From an uncultured Spartobacteria bacterium (GTDB lineage: Bacteria > Verrucomicrobiota > Verrucomicrobiia > Chthoniobacterales > Chthoniobacteraceae): a stretch of DNA of 64,000 bases. Made by a program: the position numbers and the translations under genes. Under the pieces are notes generated by a model. The model did no database searches and was not told where the DNA came from. It saw only the letters and a list, made by a program, of their open reading frames with translations. Positions 45,143 through 53,140 of the stretch are shown here, piece after piece; the stretch's first letter is position 1; each line of letters starts with the position of its first letter. The stretch lies in assembly GCA_903901425.1 (NCBI GenBank), contig CAIURC010000103.1, positions 56,738 to 120,737 on the forward strand, written 5' to 3'.

Positions 45143-46243
45143 TCAGTATATTTCCACGGGTGATCGCTTTCCGTCCTCCGGACTCCGCTTCGCCGCCTCT
45201 GCTTCCCCCAGCACCGACACACGCAACCCCCACACCTCCGCATCCCGCCTCAAAAACTCCGCCTCCGACCACGGGTCAGGCTTCACCATGCGCTTTTTGA
45301 ACGCCGCCACATTTTCCAAAGCTCGGTCCAATTCAGGCCGGTCGACCTTCTCAAGGAAACCCAACGCCTGCTCCACACACTCCACCCGGTGACAAATCAT
45401 GGCCAGATCGTTGCCCGCAGTCACGGCCAGCCGGATGGTTTCCTCCAAGCCGTAGTGGTTCAGAATCGCCCCCATGTCGAGGTCGTCAGTCATCACCAGG
45501 CCCTTGAACCCCAACTCGCCCCTGAGCAGATCGGTCACCACCCGGCGGCTCAGCGAGGAGGGCGCCCCCCCGTTGTCCAGAGCGGGATAAAATCCGTGTC
45601 CGACCATCATGGAATCGATGGACCCGCAGAAATGGCGGAACACGGCCAGTTCGCTGGCTTCGAGTTCCTCGCGGCTGAGGGCGATGGTGGGCAATTCGTG
45701 GTGTGCATCGATGGCGGCGCGCGAGTAGCCGGGAAAATGTTTGCCGCAGCTCAAAACGCCTTCGGCCCGGAGCGCGTCATTGAAGGCGCCGGCGTTGCGG
45801 ATCACCTGGGGAACGGTATTGCCGTAACAGCGGCCGCGCAGCGAGTTGTCGGCTTCATCGTCGAATGAGATGTCGAGGACGGGACACAGATCGAGGTTAA
45901 ACCCAAAGATCCGGAGCAGACGGCCGGTAATCTGGCCGTGCTGGGCAATCAACCCGAGGTCATCCCGATCCCGCAACTGGTTGGCGTTGGGGGGTTCGTT
46001 TCCAACCAGCTTCAGCCGCGAAACCCGTCCCCCCTCCTGATCGATGGTGATCACCGGCTCCACCTCGCTGAGGTCCCGGAGTTGATCAATCAGGCGCCGC
46101 AACTGGCCCGGCGTCTGGATGTTGCGTCCGAACAGGATGAATCCACCGGGTTGAATCCGCCGGAATCGGGCGGCGGTTTCCGAGTCCAACTCAGGACCGG
46201 GCACTCCGGTGAGCAACAACTGGCCAAGGGAAGAGGTTTGCAT
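45143..46243 (-). CDS. nagZ: Beta-N-acetylhexosaminidase NagZ (GH3)
   Basis: A 366-residue glycoside hydrolase family 3 enzyme without a signal peptide, expected to cleave N-acetylglucosamine from peptidoglycan fragments in the cytoplasm. The NagZ signatures are present: KHFPGY, then IDAHHELP (catalytic Asp/His loop), and MTDDLDMGAI carrying the nucleophile Asp. ATG 46243 is preceded by GGAG at 9 nt; the long in-frame extension to 46582 is antisense to the divergent gene and is rejected. It pairs with the namZ-like gene across a 117-bp divergent region. Confidence 0.93.
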   Translation of the reverse strand: MQTSSLGQLLLTGVPGPELDSETAARFRRIQPGGFILFGRNIQTPGQLRRLIDQLRDLSEVEPVITIDQEGGRVSRLKLVGNEPPNANQLRDRDDLGLIAQHGQITGRLLRIFGFNLDLCPVLDISFDDEADNSLRGRCYGNTVPQVIRNAGAFNDALRAEGVLSCGKHFPGYSRAAIDAHHELPTIALSREELEASELAVFRHFCGSIDSMMVGHGFYPALDNGGAPSSLSRRVVTDLLRGELGFKGLVMTDDLDMGAILNHYGLEETIRLAVTAGNDLAMICHRVECVEQALGFLEKVDRPELDRALENVAAFKKRMVKPDPWSEAEFLRRDAEVWGLRVSVLGEAEAAKRSPEDGKRSPVEIY

Positions 46244-46360
46244 GTCGTACTTCTCCAAAATGGATTCCGGACTCGGACGCAAGCCCGGGCACGCACCGGA
46301 GAAACATTTCCTGTTTTCCCTGCTTTCCTGCCGGCCCGAAATCGGGGATGACTCCCTGGC

Positions 46361-47545
46361 ATGCTTCGAATCGTGCTGTTTGTGCTCCTGCTCGGGATGC
46401 GTCTGGATGCGCTTGAACTGGGGATCGACCGTCTTCAGGCCATGAACTTTGCGCCACTGGCTGGAAAACGCGTGGGCTTGGTTACCAACCAAACCGGCGT
46501 CAACTCCCAGCTCGTGAAGACCCGACTGATCCTGCGCAAAGCCAGCTCGGTGCGGTTGTGCGCCCTGTTTTCCCCCGAACACGGTTTAGACGGCACGGAA
46601 CTGGCCGGAAAATATGTCGCCTCGAAAAAGGACCCGGCCACGGGGTTGCCAGTGCACTCGTTGTACGGCCCGACCCGGAAACCCACTCCGGCGATGTTGA
46701 ACGGCTTGGACGTTCTGGTTTTTGACATGCAGGACATTGGCTGCCGCAGTTACACCTACGTCTCCACGATGGCCCGCTGCATGGAGGCCGCAGGCGAAGC
46801 CGGCATCGATTTCATGGTGCTGGACCGGCCCAACCCGCTGGGGGGCCTCCGAGTCGAGGGGCCACCCATGGAGTCGCGCTGGATCTCTTTCATTGGCCAG
46901 ATCCCGGTCCCCTACGTCCATGGGATGACCGTGGGTGAACTGGCCCGGATGACCAATCACAGCGGCTGGACGGCGACCCGCTGCCGGCTGCATGTGGTGG
47001 AAATGCGCGGCTGGCAGCGTTCCATGCAGTGGCAGGAAACGGGCCTGCGCTGGGTGCAAACCTCCCCGAACATCCCCAAGGCGAGCTCTCCTCTCTACTA
47101 CGTGGCCACGGGCATGCCGGGCGAACTGGCTGGACTGGACACCGGGGTGGGTGGCCCCACCCCGTTTGAGTTCCTCGCCTGCCGATCCGCGTCTGCGGAG
47201 TTTCTGGTCACAACGCTCCGCCGCAGCGCGTTTCCCGGCGTGGAATTCATCCCGTACAAGAGCGGCCCCTGGCAGGGGGTGCGGCTCCGCATTCAACCCG
47301 AGGCGCCTGCAAACTTGACCGGCTTGGGAATTCATCTGCTGGCCGCCGCCAACCAAGGCTCCAAACCCAACCTGTTTGCGCGTTCGCCTGCCGACAAGCT
47401 CGACCTCTTTTTCAAGTCCTACGGTAGCCAGTCCATCCGAACCCAACTGGAGAAGGGCGTGCCCCCAGAGAAAATCGTGGCTGGATGGTCGGACTCCGTC
47501 GCCCGGTTCATGGCGGCCCGGAAACCGTTTCTCCTCTACCCGTGA
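46361..47545 (+). CDS. Exo-beta-N-acetylmuramidase NamZ-like protein (DUF1343)
   Basis: A 394-residue DUF1343 protein with an N-terminal signal peptide (MLRIVLFVLLLGMRLDA). Family motifs include GKRVGLVTNQTGV, FSPEHGLDG, VFDMQDIGCRSYTYV, LDRPNPLGG and NIPKASSPLYY. The characterised member, NamZ, releases N-acetylmuramic acid from peptidoglycan disaccharides and acts with NagZ, which is encoded divergently here. It shares a GTGA overlap with nadD downstream. The namZ role is inherited from family knowledge and the pairing. Confidence 0.88.
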   Translation: MLRIVLFVLLLGMRLDALELGIDRLQAMNFAPLAGKRVGLVTNQTGVNSQLVKTRLILRKASSVRLCALFSPEHGLDGTELAGKYVASKKDPATGLPVHSLYGPTRKPTPAMLNGLDVLVFDMQDIGCRSYTYVSTMARCMEAAGEAGIDFMVLDRPNPLGGLRVEGPPMESRWISFIGQIPVPYVHGMTVGELARMTNHSGWTATRCRLHVVEMRGWQRSMQWQETGLRWVQTSPNIPKASSPLYYVATGMPGELAGLDTGVGGPTPFEFLACRSASAEFLVTTLRRSAFPGVEFIPYKSGPWQGVRLRIQPEAPANLTGLGIHLLAAANQGSKPNLFARSPADKLDLFFKSYGSQSIRTQLEKGVPPEKIVAGWSDSVARFMAARKPFLLYP

Positions 47546-48117
47546 AAACCCCATCTCGGCTGGGTCTATTTGGAGGCAGCTTCGATCCGATCCACAACGG
47601 ACATCTGATTCTGGCTCGGGACGCGGTCGAGATGCTCGAATTGGACGAGATCCGGTTTGTGCCCGCAGCGCTTTCCCCGCACAAACCGGGCACCCAACCC
47701 GCACCGGCCGGGATCCGAGCGGAAATGGTTTCCGCCGCAATCCAAGGCGAACCCCGCTTTGTGCTTGAAGACCGGGAGGTGCGGCTCCCCCCCCCCAGCT
47801 ACTCGATCGACACCGTCGAGTCGGTTCGGGCGAGGTTTCCCGCTGCCAAGATTTTTTTCCTCATCGGCGAGGACAACCTGGCCAAGCTTTCAAACTGGCG
47901 CCGGTTTGAAGATCTCTCGTCGGCAGTCCAGTTTGTGGTGTTCGGCCGGAGCCACTCCAGCCAATCCCCGGGCCACGCCTTTCCCACTCTCAAACGGCGG
48001 CTCGACATTTCCGCCACCGAAATTCGGCAACGGGTTGCGCGAGGCGCCTCGATCCGGTATTTGGTTCCCGAAGCCGTTGAACGGCTCATTTCGCAACACC
48101 ACCTTTACCGGAGCTGA
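47542..48117 (+). CDS. nadD: Nicotinate-nucleotide adenylyltransferase NadD
   Basis: A 191-residue enzyme that makes NaAD from NaMN and ATP. The nucleotidyltransferase signature is intact: LGLFGGSFDPIHNGHLILAR at the N-terminus, then SPHKPG, FLIGEDNLAKLSNWRR and the C-terminal ISATEIRQRVARG. GTG at 47542 overlaps the namZ-like stop by 4 bp and starts right at the motif; the longer frame lies inside the upstream gene. rsfS follows in the same frame only 3 nt after the stop, a common gene order. Confidence 0.95.
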   Translation: MKTPSRLGLFGGSFDPIHNGHLILARDAVEMLELDEIRFVPAALSPHKPGTQPAPAGIRAEMVSAAIQGEPRFVLEDREVRLPPPSYSIDTVESVRARFPAAKIFFLIGEDNLAKLSNWRRFEDLSSAVQFVVFGRSHSSQSPGHAFPTLKRRLDISATEIRQRVARGASIRYLVPEAVERLISQHHLYRS

Positions 48118-48123
48118 CCCATT
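48110..48123 (+). promoter_or_regulatory. Ribosome binding site that fixes an ATT start for rsfS
   Basis: GGAG at 48110-48113 lies 7 nt before ATT at 48121-48123. No ATG, GTG or TTG exists between the nadD stop (48115-48117, same frame) and the GTG at 48190, which would remove 23 conserved residues. The spacing and the need for a full N-terminus point to ATT as the start codon. Confidence 0.6.
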
Positions 48124-48468
48124 AACTCGGAACCCATCGCCATCGCCATCGCCCGCATCGCCGCAGACAAGAAAGCGGAGGACATCACCGTGCTCGACCT
48201 GCGCGGCATTTCCAATTTCACCGATTTCTTCGTGATCTGTTCGGGCAACTCGGACCCCCACTTGAAGGCGATTTCCGCCGAACTCCAAGACCGCCTCCGG
48301 ACCGAACACGGGGTCCGGCCGCTTTCCACGGACGGTTTTCCGGCCAGCCAGTGGGTGGTGGCGGACTTCGGCTCGGTGGTGGTCCACATTTTCTCAACCG
48401 AAAAACGCCGGACCTACAGCCTTGAGTCGCTTTGGAGCGACGCCCCGAGACTCGCTGTGGCCCCCTGA
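48121..48468 (+). CDS. rsfS: Ribosomal silencing factor RsfS
   Basis: A ~116-residue protein that binds ribosomal protein uL14 and blocks subunit joining under starvation. The family pattern is complete only if translation starts at ATT 48121: the N-terminal helix AIARIAADKKAEDITVLDL is followed by ISNFTDFFVICSGNSDPHLKAI and a C-terminal WVVADFGSVVVHIFS. The GTG at 48190 would start in the middle of the first strand. The gene follows nadD directly, as in many bacteria. Confidence 0.9.
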   Translation: MNSEPIAIAIARIAADKKAEDITVLDLRGISNFTDFFVICSGNSDPHLKAISAELQDRLRTEHGVRPLSTDGFPASQWVVADFGSVVVHIFSTEKRRTYSLESLWSDAPRLAVAP

Positions 48469-48571
48469 TCCCCCATGAAGCGGCCCTCGCAACTCAGGTT
48501 CGCCCAGGCCGCTCTGGATCTCAGCGCGGGCAATTCCGTAACCAGGAACGCATTTTAAAATCCGCGCTGCC

Positions 48572-49390
48572 ATGTTCAGACAACGGGACGCCCTGCTCCG
48601 ACTCCTTCTGGATGACGACGCCGCCACCCTCCGCCTGGTCAAACAACAACTCCTGACCGCGGGTCCCGGCTCTCTTCCTGAACTCCGCACGCTTCTGAGC
48701 GAAGCGGCTCCTGGGGCGGCCCTGCACCTTCAGGACGTGATCTCCACCATTGAGGAGGACCAGGCGCTGAACGCGTTCTCGGAACTCCTCACCGGATTTG
48801 AGGACCAGTCCGACCTCGAATCTGCCTGCTGGTCCTTGGCGTCCACCTTCTCCCCGGGCGACCTTTTTGCGGAGGAACGCACCGAACTGGACCTGTGGGG
48901 CGCTGAACTCGCTCGGCGCCTCGCCAAGGTTGACTCCCCGCTTGACCGGGTTGAAACCCTCGCAGAATTCCTCGGATCCGACATTGGGCTCCGAGGAAAT
49001 GAAGGAGACTACTACGCCGTCGAAAACTCGTTGCTCCCCGAGGTGATCCGGAGTCGGCAGGGCATCCCGATCTCTCTGAGTGCCGTCTATATGTTTGTCG
49101 CCAGCCGCGCAGGAATGCTGGTGGAGGGAGTCGGTCTTCCCGGCCACTTTCTTGCGCGCCACAGCGGGATCTTCTTCGACCCATTCCATGGCGGTGCGCG
49201 GGTCGGTTTGGAGGAATGCCGGGCACTGCTTGAGCAACAGGACCAGTTCCTGAGGCCAGAACATCTGGTGCCGCCCTCGCCCCGGCAGATCCTTCTCCGG
49301 ATGCTGACCAACCTCTATTACATCACCGAGAGCGGCGACCCGGACCTGGCCTCCCGGCTCCGCCAGTGGATGGCGTTGGTCCGCCGGTAA
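48572..49390 (+). CDS. SirB1-type transglutaminase-like protein
   Basis: A 272-residue protein with a helical N-terminal half (HEAT-like, DALLRLLLDDDAATLRLV) and a transglutaminase-core2 domain (SLLPEVIRSRQGIPISLSAVYMFVASRAG, then GVGLPGHFLARH). This matches the SirB1/YchA family of uncertain biochemical role. The typical catalytic Cys of true transglutaminases is not visible. It stands 103 bp after rsfS and converges with the uracil-DNA glycosylase gene 10 bp away. Confidence 0.85.
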   Translation: MFRQRDALLRLLLDDDAATLRLVKQQLLTAGPGSLPELRTLLSEAAPGAALHLQDVISTIEEDQALNAFSELLTGFEDQSDLESACWSLASTFSPGDLFAEERTELDLWGAELARRLAKVDSPLDRVETLAEFLGSDIGLRGNEGDYYAVENSLLPEVIRSRQGIPISLSAVYMFVASRAGMLVEGVGLPGHFLARHSGIFFDPFHGGARVGLEECRALLEQQDQFLRPEHLVPPSPRQILLRMLTNLYYITESGDPDLASRLRQWMALVRR

Positions 49391-49400
49391 GCCTCCGCGG

Positions 49401-50015
49401 TCAGGACCGGCTCCAGACCGGGTGCTGCGCAATCAAGGAAAGCGCTTTTTTCAAAAGCGTCCGGCCAGGCTCCATCCGGTGCCACGGTGATGCCCCGGAA
49501 GGATGCGGCAAAGGCACCAGATCAAAGTGCCTCTTCGCATACTCCACACGGAAAGACCGGCCAATGAGTTCCGTGAGCTTGTCCGGTTCCAAAAACTGCC
49601 CAATAGCCAGTTTCCCAATCGGAATCACCAACTCCGGCTCGAGCAATTCCACCTCCCGCTGCAGCCAACGACTGCACACCGAAACCTCTTCTGCGTCGGG
49701 CACACGATCCCCACCCGCCGCAGTTTTGCCGGGAAAACACCGACAAACCGCCGCCATGTACACCCGGTTGCGAAACTCCGCCTCCCCGATTCCCAGGGCT
49801 TCATGGAACCACCGGAACAACGTTTTTCCAGCCGTCCACGCAAACGGCCGGCCCAGAACCGGCTCCTTGCTGCCAGGCGCCTGGCCCACCGTGATCACAC
49901 GGCTCCAGACCGCCCCACCCGAGACCGCCGGACGCTGCATCCGCGGACACAGCGTGCACCCGCGCAACTCATCCACCAGTTTCTCGAGCTTCCGTCCAGG
50001 GACCATGCCGCTCAC
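49401..50015 (-). CDS. Uracil-DNA glycosylase family protein (Fe-S, type 4-like)
   Basis: A 204-residue protein of the iron-sulfur uracil-DNA glycosylase superfamily that excises uracil from DNA. It has the N-terminal Cys pair CTLCPRMQRP, the motif 1-like GQAPGSKEPVLGRPFAWTAG, a second Cys pair (CRCFPGK and the later VCSRWL) and motif 3-like PLPHPSGASPWHR. Motif 1 carries Gln in place of the usual Glu of type 4 enzymes, so its substrate range may differ. GTG at 50015 overlaps the fmt stop by 4 bp; ATG at 50006 is the alternative. Confidence 0.87.
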   Translation of the reverse strand: MSGMVPGRKLEKLVDELRGCTLCPRMQRPAVSGGAVWSRVITVGQAPGSKEPVLGRPFAWTAGKTLFRWFHEALGIGEAEFRNRVYMAAVCRCFPGKTAAGGDRVPDAEEVSVCSRWLQREVELLEPELVIPIGKLAIGQFLEPDKLTELIGRSFRVEYAKRHFDLVPLPHPSGASPWHRMEPGRTLLKKALSLIAQHPVWSRS

Positions 50016-50965
50016 CGGGGCTCCCCTCCCAACTGGGTGCCGGGCTCGATTCCATGGCCTCGGAGAAACTCGCCCGCCTCCATCCGCTTTTTTCCTTCCA
50101 ACTGCACTTCGCGGAGCAAGACCGAGCCCGCCCCAGCAGCCACCAGCAATCCGTTGGGACCAGCCTGAAGCACAGACCCCGGATGGCCGCCGCTCCTGCG
50201 CACCGCAATCGCCCGGAACAGCTTCAAGACCTTACACCCGCCCCCGGCAGGCAAAACCGTGTGCGCCGCCGGCCATGGGTTCATTGCGCGGATTTTGCGT
50301 TCCACCTCCACGCATCCCGCCCCCCAATCAATCCGGCCATGCTCACGGCCCAGTTTCCCGGCGTAAGTCACCTGCGCTGGATCCTGCGGAATCCGCGGAG
50401 CGGCTCCGGTCTCCAGAAGACAGAGTGCCTCCCGCAGAGCTGCGGGGCCGATTTCGGCAAGCCGATCATGAAGCGTTCCGGCAGTTTCACGCCGCCGGAT
50501 AGGAATCGCTTTTTTCAGCAACACATCGCCCGCGTCCAACCCCTCGGCCATGTACATGACGGTCATCCCAGTCTCACGATCGCCCGCCTCAATGGCGGCA
50601 TGAATCGGGGAAGCCCCACGGTGTCTGGGGAGGAGGGATGCGTGCAGGTTCAGGCATGCCACCCGCGGCATTTCCAAAAGCGGTCGCGGAAGGATCTGGC
50701 CATAGGCCACAACCACAATCACGTCGGGAGCAAGTTTCCGCAGTTCGTCCAGCGCCTCCGCAGCCCGCACCCGCTCCGGCTGAAAGACTGGGATCCCGGC
50801 CGACAACGCCACGGTTTTGACTTCCGGGGCCTGCAACTCCTGCCGGCGACCCACGGGCTTGTCGGGTTGCGTCACGCATCCGACCACTGTGTGCGCGGGA
50901 TCGGCCAGAAGGCTGCGCAAGGTCGGTAACCCTATCTCACCCGTGCCCAAAAAAAGAATCCGCAT
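50012..50965 (-). CDS. fmt: Methionyl-tRNA formyltransferase
   Basis: A 317-residue enzyme that formylates initiator Met-tRNA. The N-terminal formyltransferase domain contains MRILFLGTGEIGLPTL, the catalytic Asn/His pair in LNLHASLLPRHRGASPI and the Asp in AEGLDAGDVLL; the C-terminal domain is the tRNA-binding OB-fold. Length is typical. It lies 46 bp after adk and is coupled to the glycosylase gene. Confidence 0.96.
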   Translation of the reverse strand: MRILFLGTGEIGLPTLRSLLADPAHTVVGCVTQPDKPVGRRQELQAPEVKTVALSAGIPVFQPERVRAAEALDELRKLAPDVIVVVAYGQILPRPLLEMPRVACLNLHASLLPRHRGASPIHAAIEAGDRETGMTVMYMAEGLDAGDVLLKKAIPIRRRETAGTLHDRLAEIGPAALREALCLLETGAAPRIPQDPAQVTYAGKLGREHGRIDWGAGCVEVERKIRAMNPWPAAHTVLPAGGGCKVLKLFRAIAVRRSGGHPGSVLQAGPNGLLVAAGAGSVLLREVQLEGKKRMEAGEFLRGHGIEPGTQLGGEPR

Positions 50966-51011
50966 CCGGCTCAGTCCAGTCAGCCTCCAATCATCGGGTT
51001 TCCCGAAAACC

Positions 51012-51596
51012 TCACAGGTTCTCGGTCACCACCTTCAGAATCTCGAGCGCCACCTTGACCGGGGGCTGGGTTGCGTCGATTTCTTTGATCATGGCCTTTC
51101 CGTAATGGGCCAGCACCGGCTTGGATTCCTTGTCGTACGTCACCAACCGGCGACGAATGACCTCCTCGTTCGCATCATCAAAACGGTTTTCCTTCAGGGC
51201 CCGCTTCTTCAACCGGGCAATCAACGCCGGACGGTCCGGACACGTCAGGTGAAACACCTTTTTCACGTCAATGATCTCCTCCATGATCCGCGCCTGCCCC
51301 ACGTTCCGCGGAATCCCATCCAAAACCAGCGAATCGATGTCCGGTTTGAACATGTGCGAGCGCACCATGTCCGCAATCCGCGCCTGCCAGAGTTTCACGG
51401 TCAAATCGTCCGGCACCAGTTCGCCGCGGCTCGAGTATTCAAGAAACTTCTGGCCCAACGGTGTCCGGGTATCCAAAGCGCGAAACACATCGCCACACGC
51501 AAAATGAAAGAACCGGGGAATCGCCCCGAGGATTTTTCCCTGCGTCCCTTTGCCACTGCCGGGAGCTCCAAAAATCAAATAAGTCGAATACTTCAT
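51012..51596 (-). CDS. Adenylate kinase-type nucleoside monophosphate kinase
   Basis: A 194-residue kinase with P-loop GAPGSGKGT, a CGDVFR segment matching the NMP-binding helix, DGIPRN (usual DGFPR) and RLKKRA with a short LID region (DDANEEVIRRRLVTY), i.e. the form without a zinc-finger LID. It likely interconverts AMP, ATP and ADP. ATG 51596 starts at the strand before the P-loop; the extra N-terminal codons upstream are rejected. Because a second adenylate kinase could exist elsewhere in the genome and the motif is slightly unusual, the symbol adk is not asserted. Confidence 0.9.
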   Translation of the reverse strand: MKYSTYLIFGAPGSGKGTQGKILGAIPRFFHFACGDVFRALDTRTPLGQKFLEYSSRGELVPDDLTVKLWQARIADMVRSHMFKPDIDSLVLDGIPRNVGQARIMEEIIDVKKVFHLTCPDRPALIARLKKRALKENRFDDANEEVIRRRLVTYDKESKPVLAHYGKAMIKEIDATQPPVKVALEILKVVTENL

Positions 51597-51837
51597 CATA
51601 GGGCTGGTGTGGGTATCCAATCCGAGCCGCACCCCGGCCCGCAAGCGCCGATTCCCCCAGCCACCTCCTTTTTCAAAAAAGGGGGGAAATCTGACCAAGT
51701 CCAACAGGGAATCTGGTTCCGGGTCGCTGTGAGGCCACCGGACGCCCCTCCTGCTTGAAAGGCCCCCCTGACTCGCCTGGGCTTGCTACCCCTGGTCCCC
51801 AGCTTTGGACGCCCCAGACCCGAATCCAAAACCCGCG
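51597..51837. other. Intergenic region with an A/T hairpin
   Basis: Between the adenylate kinase start and the MFS transporter stop. It contains CCTTTTTCAAAAAAGG (51667-51682) as part of a CCTCC/GGGGGG flanked palindrome, a form common in dispersed extragenic palindromes; on the minus strand it could act as a weak terminator for the transporter gene. No gene is seen. Confidence 0.4.
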
Positions 51838-53094
51838 CTAGCGGGACGTGGGAACACCGCGCACAAAAAGACTGAGGATCGCCCCGGCCAGAAGCAAACC
51901 GCCGGCAGTCTGGAACGAACTTGCATAGCTGCCACCGCTGGCCGCGGTCAGCGTTTGCTGCAGGCGCGGCAGCACCATGCCTCCCACGCCCCATGCGGTG
52001 AATAATACCCCGTAATTCATCCCAAAACTTTTCAGCCCCCAGATGTCCTTGGTGATCGACGGAAACAGGGAAAGATTCGCGCCGTAGTTTGCACCAATCA
52101 ACACCGCAAGCATCACCACAGCTCCGGATCCACCTCCCGAAGTCACGGGAACCGCCGCAAACATCAAACCCGCCTGAAACAACAAAACCAGCATCAGCGT
52201 CCAGCGCCGCCCAATCCGGTCCGACAGAATCCCGGCAAGGACGCGGCCACCGGCGTTCCCAACGGCCATCAGCGCCACCGCCACAAACGCGGACTCGCCC
52301 ATGCTTTTTTTGGCCATCCCGCTCACGCTGCTAATCACCATCAACCCGGCCCCGGCTCCGATGAAATACACCACCCACAGCAGCCAGAAGAGCGGTTGGC
52401 GGACCATCTCACTCGGACCGGCAGAAGGTCCGGCAGCGGCCTTTGCGCCCCCTCCGCCGGCCACGTAGCCCGGAGGCGGATTCCTCAGCCACTGAGCGAG
52501 GCCACAGACAATTCCCACAAAAGCCAGGCCGAGAATCAGCATCGAACCCTTCACATGGTACTTTTGAAGCAACCACTGGGAAAGCGGGGCCAAGTACACG
52601 GGAGCCAGGCCGAACCCGGCCACCACCAGACCGGCAATGAATCCGGTCTTGGAGGGCGGAAACCATTTCAACGCGGGCGGCGTGGCTGAGGAGTACCCGA
52701 ATCCAAGCCCCAAACCGACTAACACCCCAAAGCCTGCCAGCCAGACCTCGTACTGGCTGGAACTGGAGGCCAAGGCGAATCCGGCGCCGACCAGCACTCC
52801 TCCCACGGTTGCCGTGAGCCGGGGGCCGAAACGGTCCTGACACCGACCGGCAAGAATCATGGCAAACGCAAAAACCAGACAGCAGAGCGCATAGGGATCG
52901 TTGAGTTGGGCTCCTTTCCAGCCGAACTCTTTTTCGATCGCCCCTTTGAACATGCTCCATGTGTAAAGAATGCCCAAGGCAAGGTTGATCCCGGTACCCG
53001 CAAATGTCACCAGCCAACCCCGTCCCGCCCCTCCCGGCGAACCCTCTACAGACTGAGATCCATCTCCACGTAAACCGGATTCGGGGGTAGGCAT
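51838..53094 (-). CDS. MFS transporter, oxalate/formate antiporter (OFA)-like
   Basis: A 418-residue inner-membrane transporter with about twelve hydrophobic helices. OFA-type features are LVTFAGTGINLALGILYTWS at helix 1, QDRFGPR in the helix 2-3 loop, and FGYSSATPPALKWFPP in helix 4-5, plus a Gly/Ala-rich central loop and SDRIGRRW in the second half. Its substrate may be a carboxylate, but the family also carries other anions. It follows the CE15 esterase by 46 bp on the same strand and may share its promoter. Confidence 0.85.
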   Translation of the reverse strand: MPTPESGLRGDGSQSVEGSPGGAGRGWLVTFAGTGINLALGILYTWSMFKGAIEKEFGWKGAQLNDPYALCCLVFAFAMILAGRCQDRFGPRLTATVGGVLVGAGFALASSSSQYEVWLAGFGVLVGLGLGFGYSSATPPALKWFPPSKTGFIAGLVVAGFGLAPVYLAPLSQWLLQKYHVKGSMLILGLAFVGIVCGLAQWLRNPPPGYVAGGGGAKAAAGPSAGPSEMVRQPLFWLLWVVYFIGAGAGLMVISSVSGMAKKSMGESAFVAVALMAVGNAGGRVLAGILSDRIGRRWTLMLVLLFQAGLMFAAVPVTSGGGSGAVVMLAVLIGANYGANLSLFPSITKDIWGLKSFGMNYGVLFTAWGVGGMVLPRLQQTLTAASGGSYASSFQTAGGLLLAGAILSLFVRGVPTSR

Positions 53095-53140
53095 AAGCGC
53101 TCTGTCTACCAGAGGGCATCCCCCGACCGCAACTCCCGCC

